NCBI GenBank assembly: GCA_009760855.2
Contig: WPIO01000019.1
Location: forward strand, 6,141,001 to 6,205,000
Reading direction: 5' to 3'
Source: Cristatella mucedo
Lineage: Eukaryota; Bryozoa; Phylactolaemata; Cristatellidae
DNA length: 64,000 nucleotides
Numbering within the stretch: position 1 is the stretch's first letter; each line of letters begins with the position of its first letter. Position numbers and translations under genes: made by a program. Positions 44,060 through 55,000 of the stretch are shown one piece after another. Under the pieces are notes generated by a model. That model did no database searches. It was given only the letters and a program-made list of their open reading frames with translations, and was not told where the DNA came from.

Positions 44060-44775
44060 CAGCACTCTCTGTCGTTGCCTAATCTGGAGTGGAACGCATG
44101 ATTCTTTCGGACTGTACGGAAATTTGCGGGTAAAAGCAAGAATCAATGCAACATCTAGGTGCGCAAAAAGTAATAATTTACATAAAATCTGTAAATATAT
44201 AAAAAAGCTCCTCAAATATGATAACAATGTCTCCAAAATTGTTTAACCTACTCAAAATCGTGGTGGGGCTTTGTACAGTTTAATTTACTTATTGATATTG
44301 CAACTCAAGATAAAAATCCACCTATGGCATAATGCCTAGGTCTGATTTAATACAGTATAAAAATGTAATCATCCATCATGTCATCACAGAGCTGAAAACA
44401 GAGCACGTACACGTCAAATAAATACAGCCAAAAAAATTTGGAGTTGATAAACGTCAAGCTACTTATTTTTTTTGGGTGGTATAGAGTATGTGCTGTCGAC
44501 CAAGAAGTCATTGTACGTAGTGATCGTTCGCTTACCACGAAAACTACCACGAGCTGTGGCGGTGCGAATGGGAGCGGGGCCATTTGGCCCCCCCCCCGTC
44601 GTGAAGGGGGAGCGATCTGGGCCACCCCCTACTCCTCAACGCCCCCGACCGTCATAATCGATGAAATTATATTCTACTTCCATTTGATTAGCAGCGGCCG
44701 AGTCGTGTCGATTAAACACAGTGATTCCGAATCAGAAACGAAGAGTTTTGTTTAATTTCGGGTTTGGCCGTCTAG
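44060..44775. other. Gene-free DNA
   Basis: Only short frames; a run of ten C at 44588-44597. Confidence 0.45.
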
Positions 44776-44776
44776 G

Positions 44777-44945
44777 TGAAAATGTTGCCGATCTCGCCCC
44801 CTTAGATAGAAATGTTGCCGATCTCGCCCCCTTAGATAGAAATGTTGCCGATCTCGCTACCCAGATGAAAATCCTGGCTCCGCTGACCTCTGAAACTCTG
44901 ACCGCTGATCTCTGATTTTGAAAATCCTGGCTCCGCTGACCTCTG
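44777..44945. repeat. 30-nt tandem repeat and a second 23-nt repeat
   Basis: About three copies of GAAATGTTGCCGATCTCGCC plus CCCTTAGATA, in frame as NVADLAPLDR. This is followed by two copies of AATCCTGGCTCCGCTGACCT plus CTG at 44870 and 44922. No larger gene context. Confidence 0.8.
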
Positions 44946-45047
44946 GCCCCCTCTGGGATAGACACGTACTAGAGAGAGCAGCCTGGGAAAAACCTGGGGC
45001 GGCCACGCCTCCGCTGTATGTGAATGTGTGTGTAAAGGAATCTCAGA

Positions 45048-45122
45048 ATTAACAGACTCTGTTTTATAGCGACAGGAGCCACCCGGAGGGTGGCCGGTGG
45101 GGGGCGGAAAATCGCTTTTTTC
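45048..45122 (-). mobile_element. SINE fragment
   Basis: AACAGACTCTGTTTTATAGC plus GACAG and GGCGGAAAATCG resemble the tail half of the tRNA-derived SINE (CAGCCTC...TATAGCGACAG). The tRNA part is missing. Confidence 0.5.
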
Positions 45123-45127
45123 CTATA

Positions 45128-45133
45128 TTTAAT
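45128..45133 (-). terminator. Variant poly(A) signal ATTAAA
   Basis: Minus-strand ATTAAA about 115 nt after the stop codon of the LRR gene at 45248. Confidence 0.45.
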
Positions 45134-45247
45134 TTAGCGTACGCGGACGCTACCGATAAATGATCGAAAACGAAGCTCTGAGCGGTGAGCACGCGCGACT
45201 CAGCGTCAGACGGCGAGCCCTCGCCAGTCGCCAGTTCCGGCGGCGAT

Positions 45248-47371
45248 TCAGCCCAGAGTGTGGCGAACGCAGGCGGCGGCCGCCACCGCGAGCAGCTCGC
45301 CAAAGGCAGCCAGCGCCAGGCTCGACATCGCCGCGACGACTGCACGCGGCGTCGTCGCGGCGCGCGCGAGCGTCGACGCGGCGCCGCCTCTGAGCGGCGC
45401 CGCGCGCGTGGCGCCGTCGCTCGTTCGCACCACGACGCACGCCATCTTCTCGGTGAACGGCGGCGGCGGCGGCGGACCCGCCGCCGCCGCCGCGAGGCAG
45501 AGGCGGTAGTCGGTGCGCGCTCTCAGGCCGCTCACATTGTACGACGCTCGCGAGGGCGGCAGAGCGAGAACCCTTTCCGACGATCCGTCGACCTCAGCCA
45601 CGGACGCGCGGTACGCTCGGCCGCGCGCGGCGTTCACGATGACGAACGCCGCCGAGTCGCTGCCGACGGCGATCAGCCGCACGACGGCGCGGTCGGGCAG
45701 CACGGCGAGGTCAATGCGCACCGACGCGCTGCCCCTCTCGTTGGCCGCCGTGCACGTGTACGCACCGCTGTGCTGCGCACTCGCCGGAAATATGACGAGC
45801 CGGCTGCCGTCGTCGTCCACGCGGAAGGGCTCGCCGCCGCCGCCCGTCGGCACGGGCTGACCGTCGCGAAGCCAGCTCAGCTGCGGCGCCGGAGTGCCGG
45901 CGGCGTGGCAGGCGAGCGTCGCGCGGCCCCCCTCGTACGCGTCCAGCGCCACCGCCGCCGCCGAGGAGCCGTCGCCGGCTGCGGCCGGATAGAGCAGACG
46001 AGGCCGACACGTCTCGGCGAGCTCGCGGCGGCGCGCGAGCTCGCGCAGCGACCACTCGACGCCGCGCTCGTCGAAGCACGTCGTGCTCTCGACGTCGGCG
46101 AGGACGCGACGGCTGACGTTGCCGCCGCCCGCGTCCGACTGGTGCGCGAGGCGCTCGGCGTACTCGACCAGCCAGTTGAGCGAGCAGTCGCAGAAGAAAC
46201 GGTTTCGGTCGACCGAGAACACGACGAGCGACGGCAGGTGTCGGAACTCGTCGGCGGCGGGCGGCGCGAGCAGGCCGTTCTCGCGCAGCGCGAGCACCTT
46301 GAGCGCGGGCATCTGCGAGAAGGCGTCCTCGTGCACGAACGTCAGCTGCCGGCAGCCGCAGATCTCGAGCACCTCGGTCGCGGGCAGCGCGTGGAACGCG
46401 CGCGCGCCGACGTAGCGCAGCCGCCGGCACTCGCTCAGCGCGATGCGCGTCACGTTCACGCCGCAGAACGCGCAGCTCTCCAGGCGCTCGATCGCCACGC
46501 CGCTGAGGTCGAGCGCGAGCAGACGCTGCTCGCCGCCGGCGGCGGCGAGCAGCCGGTCGGCGGCGGCGAGCAGCGGCAGAGGATTCCAGTCGACGTACAG
46601 GAGCCGCAGTCGCGGCAGGCTCGCGAAGGCGCCGTCGTCCAGGTGCTGCAGGGCGTTGTTGGTCAGCCGCAGCTCCTCGAGCTGCGGCACGCCGACGAAC
46701 GCGTCGGGCGGCAGGTCGGCTATGAAGTTGCCCGACAGGTCGAGGATGCGCAGAGCGCCGAGGCCGGCGAGGTGCGCGGCGAGCAGCGAGCCGATCCGGT
46801 TGGCGGACAGGTCGAGCTTCAGCAGGCCGCCGAGGCCGGCGAGCGCCTCGGCGTCGACGTCGCGCAGGCCGCAGCCGCGCACCGCGACGCTCCTGAGGCC
46901 GCCGGAAATGCGCGCGAACGCGCGCGCCGGCAGCGCCGTCAGGTTGCTGTCGCTGACGCTGAGCAGGACGAGGCCCTCGAGTGGCGGCACGGTGCTCAGG
47001 CGCACGAAGGCGGCGCTCCGCTCCAGACGGAGATCTCGCAGCTTAGGCAGGCGGCCCAGAGGCGACCAGTCGCCGCCGCCATCGCCGCCCGCGATGCCGC
47101 CGCCGCCGGCGTGCACGAAGGACTCGGCTTCGTCGGACATGAGGCGATCGCACGACGCCGCCCAGTCGTCGGCCGACACTTTGCCGCGGCATTCGAGCGC
47201 CCTCAGCGTGGTGCGCGTTATCTCGGACCAGCGGAGGCGGCACTCGCAGCCGGCCGCCGCCGCCGGCCGGCACCGGTCCGGCCACGGAAGCGGAGCAGAG
47301 GCGAGGCAGCAGAGCAGCGGCGCGACGGCCCAGGCGAGCGTCGGCGCGAAGCAGTACCTAGCGGACGCCAT
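45248..47371 (-). CDS. LRR-Ig-Fn3 cell-surface protein, LRRN-like
   Basis: A single open frame of 707 residues without introns. Signal peptide (TLAWAVAPLLCCLASAPLP), LRRNT cysteines (C34, C42, C44, C61), about ten leucine-rich repeats (residues 105-390; clear ones are LLKLDLSANRIGSL and LRILDLSGNFIADLPPDAF), LRRCT (C394, C396, C432, C455), an Ig domain (C488, W500, GAYTC540), an Fn3 domain (about 558-650) and a C-terminal hydrophobic helix (677-701). The LRR-Ig-Fn3 order and LTFVHEDAFSQMP-type repeats fit the LRRN group of neuronal adhesion proteins. Only six residues follow the helix, which also contains a Glu, so a GPI signal is possible. The start ATG at 47371 directly precedes the signal peptide. 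Confidence 0.8.
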   Translation of the reverse strand: MASARYCFAPTLAWAVAPLLCCLASAPLPWPDRCRPAAAAGCECRLRWSEITRTTLRALECRGKVSADDWAASCDRLMSDEAESFVHAGGGGIAGGDGGGDWSPLGRLPKLRDLRLERSAAFVRLSTVPPLEGLVLLSVSDSNLTALPARAFARISGGLRSVAVRGCGLRDVDAEALAGLGGLLKLDLSANRIGSLLAAHLAGLGALRILDLSGNFIADLPPDAFVGVPQLEELRLTNNALQHLDDGAFASLPRLRLLYVDWNPLPLLAAADRLLAAAGGEQRLLALDLSGVAIERLESCAFCGVNVTRIALSECRRLRYVGARAFHALPATEVLEICGCRQLTFVHEDAFSQMPALKVLALRENGLLAPPAADEFRHLPSLVVFSVDRNRFFCDCSLNWLVEYAERLAHQSDAGGGNVSRRVLADVESTTCFDERGVEWSLRELARRRELAETCRPRLLYPAAAGDGSSAAAVALDAYEGGRATLACHAAGTPAPQLSWLRDGQPVPTGGGGEPFRVDDDGSRLVIFPASAQHSGAYTCTAANERGSASVRIDLAVLPDRAVVRLIAVGSDSAAFVIVNAARGRAYRASVAEVDGSSERVLALPPSRASYNVSGLRARTDYRLCLAAAAAGPPPPPPFTEKMACVVVRTSDGATRAAPLRGGAASTLARAATTPRAVVAAMSSLALAAFGELLAVAAAACVRHTLG

Positions 47372-48052
47372 CGCTTCGTCGCTGCCGACGGTGGGCGCAG
47401 CCGACGCCGCCGCCGCCCATGCCGCTGCGTTGCGGCTGCCGCCTGGGCTAGCGCCCGGTCCGGCCCGACAGGCTGGCGCTCAGAAGCCGAACGACGTCGC
47501 TCCAGCAGCGATCCCGAGTTCATTCGATTTGAGTAGCGATCGAATATTAGCGTAATTTAATTAGCGATACAGCCCGGCGGCGGCGGGGGACAGGGCGGCG
47601 GCGGGCGACGGTGCGCAGCGGGTTCGCTCCGGCCGCAAGCCGAGCAGCTGCCGAGCAAGCCCGTCGCCATCGATCTGTGCCAGCCGTTCTATCCGCAACG
47701 CTCGAAAATAGTGCGGCCCGCTAATTCAGCGGCTCGCGCCGCGGCAGGCGCCGCGCGAATCGCGCCAGGCGGACGCGCTTTCGTTAGAGCTACGAGCGCC
47801 GAGGCCGCCGCGACGCCGCCGCCTCGCGGCGGCGTCCTCGTCGGCAGCAGCAGCAGCAGTTCCTGGCGACGGGCGCTCACCGCACCGCCACGGCGCCCAT
47901 TTCCGCCCGGTCCGCTTCGTCCGGAAATCCGGTCGTCGCCTAGGGCGGCGCTCGGTCGCGGCCGGCGCGGCGCCTAGGGCGGCGTGACAGACGGGGCGAC
48001 GACGGCGCCGGCCCTCTGTCTCGACCCGCTGCCGCATCGGCTATTCAGCGGC
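47372..48052. promoter_or_regulatory. GC-rich gap: LRR gene 5' region and hillarin 3' UTR
   Basis: Only 681 bp separate the hillarin stop from the LRR start codon on the same strand. It must hold the hillarin 3' UTR and probably the LRR promoter. A minus-strand ATTAAA at 47556-47561 is a candidate hillarin poly(A) signal. Confidence 0.5.
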
Positions 48053-49009
48053 TCACTCGCTCGAGGAGACCCTCTTGACGAGATAATTGAACACGTTGCG
48101 ATATTTGATGCTATCCTCCGAGTGCTTGCGGGCGTACAGAGCGAGCATGTAGTTGCCCTCCCTGGAGAGCATCTGGATGGAAAGCTTCAGCACCGTCTCG
48201 CTCTCGCGCGATACGGCGACGAAGTCGCGGTAGTCGTCGCTCGGCTCCTTGGCGAAGTGGTAGCTGATGGCCACGTCGGACGGCACCTGCAGCCGTATGG
48301 CGAGGTCGGGCGAAGACATCCTGATGCGGTACTTGGGGTGCGACAGGGCGACGATCTCCATCTTCTCCATCGACTGCTGCGCGCCCCAGTTGCCCATCGA
48401 CTGCTCGATGGCCGTCTCCATGCGCGCCAGGCCGAAGTCGATCGTGCGCAGCACGCGGCTCGCGTTGATCAGGTACTTGCACGCGTGCACGAGCTGCTGC
48501 GCCGGCGGCGCGTCGGCGCGCTTGGCGTACAGGTCCAGCCCGTACTGGCCGGCCGCCGGGAATGCGATCTTGATCGTCACGCCATCGCCGTCGCCGATCG
48601 TCTCGACGAAGTCCTCGAAGAAGCTGTCCTCGACCTCGTTCATCTTGAGCCGCGCCAGATAGACGAGCGGCCTGCTCGACTTGAACGCGATCGTCAGCGC
48701 GTCCTCGCACTGGATCACGGCGCGCGCGTGCGTCGCCGGCACCAGGCCAAAGTGATTGGCCGCCTTCTTCGGGCCCCACTCGCCGGGCGCGCAGTTGGGC
48801 AGCGGGAACTTGGAGTCGCTCAACTGATGGGAGACGATCTTGAATTTGCACACGCACTTCAGCTTCAGGCCGCCGCCGCCGCCCTGCTGCGAGCCGCCGC
48901 CTGGCTCGGCGGCGGCGGTCAGCTGCCGCAGCGCAGAGGCCTCGGTGCGGCTCGCGAAAATCTGGAGATAGTAGCTTCCTTCGGCCGGCACTCGCGTCGA
49001 GAAGGCCAC
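48053..49009 (-). CDS. Hil: Hillarin exon 10, C-terminal repeats
   Basis: The acceptor is CCGCAG right after a (TA)n tract (49015-49047). 318 codons to the stop at 48053. Three repeats each with G-x-Y-x-L-x-hydrophobic-Y/F-A, a GGGGSQQGGGGG-like low-complexity insert after the first, and KYLINAS/FNYLVKR blocks. Confidence 0.93.
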   Translation of the reverse strand: MAFSTRVPAEGSYYLQIFASRTEASALRQLTAAAEPGGGSQQGGGGGLKLKCVCKFKIVSHQLSDSKFPLPNCAPGEWGPKKAANHFGLVPATHARAVIQCEDALTIAFKSSRPLVYLARLKMNEVEDSFFEDFVETIGDGDGVTIKIAFPAAGQYGLDLYAKRADAPPAQQLVHACKYLINASRVLRTIDFGLARMETAIEQSMGNWGAQQSMEKMEIVALSHPKYRIRMSSPDLAIRLQVPSDVAISYHFAKEPSDDYRDFVAVSRESETVLKLSIQMLSREGNYMLALYARKHSEDSIKYRNVFNYLVKRVSSSE

Positions 49010-49012
49010 CTG

Positions 49013-49050
<38 letters not shown>

Positions 49051-52000
49051 GCCGCCCGCCCCACGTATCCGCCAGCTGGCGTGCTCGGCGACACGCGCGT
49101 CAGCAGCCAAGGCGGCCCACGGCAGCGGCGGCGCCGCCGATAGGACCACTTGCCGCAGCAGCTCAACCGAGTTCGCCGTTTGATCTCGCTTCCGTTGCAG
49201 CACATGCGACGTACCGAGAATGAGATCAAGTTCTCTAACGGCGCTATGCAATTTATTTACATTACGATATATTATATATTATTCTATTAAAATTTATTCA
49301 ATTCATATTATTGTTATTACGGTGGCTGCCATTGAACGGTGCGGCGCGATCGGCGAGCGACCGCGCCACGCTCGGACGTGGGGCGGGCGGGAAGAGGGAG
49401 GGTTTGCACGAATCGCAGCACGTTCCGCGTTCGTAGCTCTGTCGACTAGCCGAGTCACGTCTGGTCAAGCCTGGGGGAAAGTTCGTCAGGAACACGCAGC
49501 TTTTAACCGCTTTCTAAGACAAATAAAAGTGGAGAGACGTGTCGAGCTACAAAAATTAGCGAATCTAAACATATATATATATAAACTAGGAGAGCAAAGT
49601 GCCCCGAGGAAGACAGAGAACTGCGTGACGGATGTCCCATGGTTCAATGCGATTCAGTGCGTGACGGTTCGTGCCATGGCTGCCGAAGCGGCACTCGCCG
49701 CGGCACTAGCCGCTCGGGGTGCACGGAATGCGATTGCAATCTGCCCTAGACAGACGTGTATTCGTGGCCGAATGAAGTCTGTCGGCAAGGAATGTGCGAT
49801 AGGCCTATCCTTCCAGCGGCACATGTTGGTTCAATGAGCAACAAAAAATAACAAACAAAAAATGTTAGCTGATTTAACAGCCTCACTTGCTTGTATAGCG
49901 GCAGAAGAGCCCTAACGGCTATCCTCCACCGCTTGCAGGCAGTGGGCAATAAAGGATCGCCACCCACATGAGGATTATAACCCACGACCTCGGCGGTGAA
50001 AAGCGAGTACCCCTAACCTCATGAGCAAAGACCCAGGGGCAAAGCCTATGCGAACAGATCTTGATGGGGGTCAAGATGGATGCTAACCAAGAGCGCTAAC
50101 CGCGACTTCCGGCTTCCAGACAGGAAACTCCAAGTTCGGCGCCGCGTGCCAACTCGAAGCTTCGTGAAAGGAGGCGCCATTTTGGCGTCGGGGCCGCTAC
50201 CCGCTTGCGGAGTGATCAGTGCGTCGCGGATTCTGGGTCACTATAACGGGCCTGATGATGGACTAGGATATTGTGTACGGAGCGGGGACTTTCCTTTTAG
50301 AGTGCCTCACCAAACTGCTATCTCACACAATTTCGAGGATTTAGGCGAACGCTCTCGTAACCCAGCAGCCTATTGCAGATAATGCAGAGTTGCATTTTTT
50401 CTACTTATTTATGTGCACCGACAGGCACAAACCGGCTCATAACTAATCTATGGCCCAGCTCATTTCAGGCACGCATACATATACGGTCCTAGGCCTCACT
50501 AAAGCGAAAGCTGGTCCCGACAAACGTAACGTAACGCACCAATTCCACCCATACGATGCATACACGTACATCCAAACGTATTCAAGGAAAATAGTATTTT
50601 TAAAGTTAATGAAGCTCGCAACTAGCTTCTATAGTCTTCTACAGGAATTTCCGCAGATTTTCAAACGTTTTGGCCTTTTTGCTTATTCCCGTCAGGCTCC
50701 AGACGCGAGGAGCTCAAAAATCAGCAGGCGGCGGACGTTTCTCCGGTAAATCGACGCCAACCGCAACTGCCTGGGCGCGATATGGCAATCAATAGTATCG
50801 CAAGGCATTCAGTCGCCCAGACCACAGGTTTTCAGCAACGGTTGCTCAAACCCAGTGAAAAATACCGTGCAAATTGACGGTTTCTTTTCGCTCGACCGTT
50901 TACGAAGGCACCTGTTCAGCCTGAGATGGTGGCGGCCTCGCAGACCGCAACGCGGCGACGGCGGCCAGAAAGACTCAGAGGAACGCCAAGCGCCTCTGTT
51001 GGGGAGCTGCCGCGGGCTGAAGCGAGCGGGTTCACATCGACAGCAGAGGTCCTCCTCGCAGAGGACCCAAAGGACGTCTGCGAGCGTCACGCAGCTCGGC
51101 GCGAGCGCCCCTTGCACGCGAGCAGGCACTGGAGCGGCGCCGGGGCGGCGGCTCGCGGCCGACGTCCTGCTCCGTGCAAGCCAGTCGTTAGCTGAATGGG
51201 AAAACGGCGACTAAAACATTTGAGACGCCGGCTGTTTGCTCTGTACCTCGTTGTCGTGCATGGCCTGAAACACGAAGCGCTCGAGTTTCGTTCCGGCATG
51301 GTCGATCTCCCGAGCTAGCGCCTTGTCAGCGAATCGGAGCTGGTACAGGAAAGTCACTTCGTCGTAGAGCTCAGGCGGAATAACCAGTCGTATGTCCACT
51401 CCGCCTGCCCCGTCGGCTTCCATAACCGCCTTATACTGGCCTTTGAACTTGAGGCCAAAGTGAAAGAATATAGCTCTGAAACGATAGCTGAGTTCGTCAC
51501 CAGAGGCCGCCGTCCAGTAGTGCGACGCGGCGACCGCCTACCTACGCGCCACCAGCAGCCATGCTTGCCGCTCGGCCTTCTGTTTGTAGGTCTAACGCAA
51601 GTCTGGAACTCGCTTCCGGCGAGGAGTCGCAATTTAGGTCTCTGCTACAGGCGCACCTGTTCTTCTCAGTTCTTTCCATGCGCCCCGCAGGGAGCCGGTC
51701 GTTGTCCATCGCAGCCTTACGCGCGCTCGCGATTTGGTGCCTGTTACTAGCCAAGCGTCGAACTCGCTCCAGCGAGACCCTGCGGGAGCCATCTCTGGCG
51801 GTGTGCTTTTGCACGTTTGTCCAGGCAGGATAACTTGCTTTCTATTAACTCGTGATTACTGCATCTCGTGCAGCGAGCTGTACAACGACTGATTGGATAT
51901 TGGTTCTTCTGAGTGGTGCTACACTAATCACTTAGTATTACGAGTTCACACGCCATTTCGAAGAGTCGAGCTTCCTCTCTTGATAAGATCGAAAAGGAGT

Positions 52001-55000
52001 TCGGACAAGATGCGAACTGTCAAAAAGGATCAGCAGTTTCTCTAAAACTGCTAATACAGGTCTTTGCAGCGAGCTGTAAAGCTCACAGATGGAGATCAAG
52101 TTCACTCAGGGCGCTATGCAAAGGATCAGTTATTATCCTTGTGATTAAAATTAGCACCGACGAAGGGGAATTCGATTAAAGCGAGTTCACATTACGACGG
52201 GCGCATATCCAGCACTGGCAGAATATGGCAGCGCGGTGTCAATTACCAAGTCTTCGTTCAACGTTAACCCGTCTCTAACAAACAGACCATTGACAATTGG
52301 CCTTTCGCGACGGATGCAACCTGAAAATCTGCAAGCATCCGTGCCCGTTTAAACAGGACGTCACAGCTACGTCACAACGGAAAACGCACCTGACCAGCGG
52401 TAGCTGCTCGAAGTCGTCGGTCGAGATGGACTTGTTCAAAAGCTGCCACTTTGGATCGTCGGGGAAAAATTCTTGGATGAACTCCTCCGGATCCGTGCAG
52501 AAGTAATGCTCGTCGTACTGATATCGGATCGAGTCGTCCTTCTCAGACGGCTGCCGGGCCGCGGCAGCGTTATCCTTGCTGATCATCAGATACCTGCCGG
52601 AATTTAACACGCACGGTTTCAACATGCGTGCCCGCCACCACACCGAGCAGCACCAGAATCAGTCACTTAGCTGGGCTGCTTCACTGCGTGAGCACTCTGT
52701 GCTTACGCTGTACAGGCGAGGATCTTTCTAAACCAGCGTAGTACAGGGGTAGATCAATCTGCGCCTATGCGGTTCAGGGGGGCGGGCAGACCGTATTACC
52801 TTGCTCCCCAGTTGCATTGCACTAATCTCCAGTTTCCGTCCACCAAAACGCCGTTCCACGTGTTCCGGAATGAGTTGCCTTCGAACTTCATTCCAGGCTC
52901 GTACCCGACACTCTTCGACTTACCGCAGATTTCAACGCAGTGGAGACCCGCGAAACTGCAAGCATTCAACCGCCGCTGACTCTTCTTAATCTCGTCAGCT
53001 TTTATTTACTGAGTTGCACATAAAAAATTCTGCATGCACAGACATTGAGTGTAGAAAATATTGAAAAAACCAAATCACGCACCGATTGCTGCACAATAAC
53101 AATGGTGTAATAATAATAACAATACATTGGATATAGCGCCCCCAGAGAACTCAATCTCTTTCTAGGCACTTCAAATTTGCTGCAAAGGAAGCGCGATCGA
53201 ATGGTTAGTGGCAACATGCTCAATAGCAACAAGAATAACACGGTTAGGGGTGACAGCAGCAGCATACATCGGCAGCCACTGCAAAGGCTCCAACGCGGAC
53301 GTCAAGCGGACGATATTCGCTTGCCCTCGCTCTGATCGCGAGAGCGTTCGGTTCAAAGGGACTCGAGGAGCGGAATCGAGGAGCCGCAAGGAGCGGCTTT
53401 CAACGAGGAGTCTCAATCAAGTCTCCACCGCCGCCACGCGAAGACTAGAAGTGAAACACGCGAGAACGGAGCAAACCTGCACAATCTCTTGAACAGCGTG
53501 TGATAAGTTTCGGTTCCGTATTTGATGCCCCTGAGGAGGCCCATGGGGGAGTCGTTCATCACCTCTGTGAACTGAATGACGTTGAGGTCCTTGTACGTGA
53601 TCCATCGATAGATGGCTCTGCAGCAGGGAAAATAAGACTCCCTCATCAATTTTCGAGGTGCAGTTCGACGAGCTACATTTATGTCGCGAAGGCATTGACC
53701 GTCACGCCTGCTGCCAGCTCTGGCAGTGGTACTGACCGTGCTTTTGCCAACTCCGACGAAAAGGGGCCAGTTAGCTGGTGCACCAGCTCGGTGAAGGAGC
53801 CCTGCTCTGTCTCAGCCACCTGGAATCATTGCTTTGGGAACTGACTGCCAGCCAGAAGCCGAGACACCACTGGGAAAATCATTAAGCCCGCTGCTGGATC
53901 GGGCCGATAAGGCCGAATGAGGCGACCGACCCAGCCGCCAAAGCGTTGACCGGCTTTTTCCACTGGGCAGCCAGCTCGAAGCCGCTCACAAGCAGCCAAT
54001 CGTGGCGTGAGATTCTTTGCCGCGAGCCTCGCTACCACCCGAGAGAGCTCCCGGCGCTTTGGCAGCCCCTGCTGCTGCTGGAGGCGACGCTGCACGCGGG
54101 CGGCCGAGCAGCGCACGAGGCGGCCGAGCAGCGCACCTGGGCAATGTGTCGGTCGAAGATCTCGTCGAACTCGTCATCTCTGCTCTCGCCGTCGTCTGGC
54201 ATCACGTCCTTCTTCTTAGTCCGAGGCGGCTGAGGCGCCGGCGCGCCGATCGTGCCGATGATCTCGGTGAGCACTTCCTCGATGTGCAGCGATTCGGCGC
54301 CGCTAGCCGGCCCAAAGTAGCCCGCTTCCTGCGCGGGCGGACAGTCGGCTCAGCTGCAGCTGGGGCGGCATGGGGCGGGCCGGAGGCCAGGAGCAAAGGA
54401 GCAAAGGCAACGTCACGATGCAAGCAGTAGTATCACGTGAGCTGCTGGGCGGCGATGGCACCGGCCTCCCGATTTACTGCCTGTATCAACCCCGAGAAAC
54501 TGGATATCCACGATTGCCAGTCACAAGCACGTTGCAAGACTTTCTGCACCTGATCAACTTCCGTGCCAATAGTGCTGGCTGACCAGGATAAAAGGAACAC
54601 GCAGCAAACAGTGGTGGGCTCCCTTAATGGACCTCTTAGTTTTGAAACTGTGCACTGCCTCGTCACTTGCACGATCCAACAAGCAAAACCACTCATTCCT
54701 TTTTCGAATTTGCAGTTACTGCTAAGCACACAATATGCTACCTTCACTCCTGTTACAAGGTATGAAGCGGTTGAGGATTTAGGGGACAGCAATACCTGCC
54801 CTTTAAAAAGAGCATACTTGAGATACTTTGGCAGACCTGATCGCAATATGACGTAAGTGCGAAGCTGTCCATGCGACAAGCTGTACTGAATATAATGGTG
54901 CACTAAAGTCAACGACATCTTGACAGCACGACTATCCAACAATAGCCGCCCCTATCGCATCCACAACATTTGTCGCATCGAATTCTGATACTTTGTACTG

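Noticed and set aside
45185-47555. Long plus-strand frames (783 and 370 codons) opposite the LRR gene
   Set aside because: Arg/Ala-rich shadows of a GC-rich coding strand. The minus frame has signal peptide, LRR, Ig and Fn3 features; these have none.
48111-49229. Overlapping frames on both strands over hillarin exon 10
   Set aside because: Composition shadows; only the 48053-49009 minus frame carries the hillarin repeats and fits the splice phase.
54433-54942. 169-codon minus-strand frame in a hillarin intron
   Set aside because: Lies between exons that already join in phase; no domain and no splice sites.
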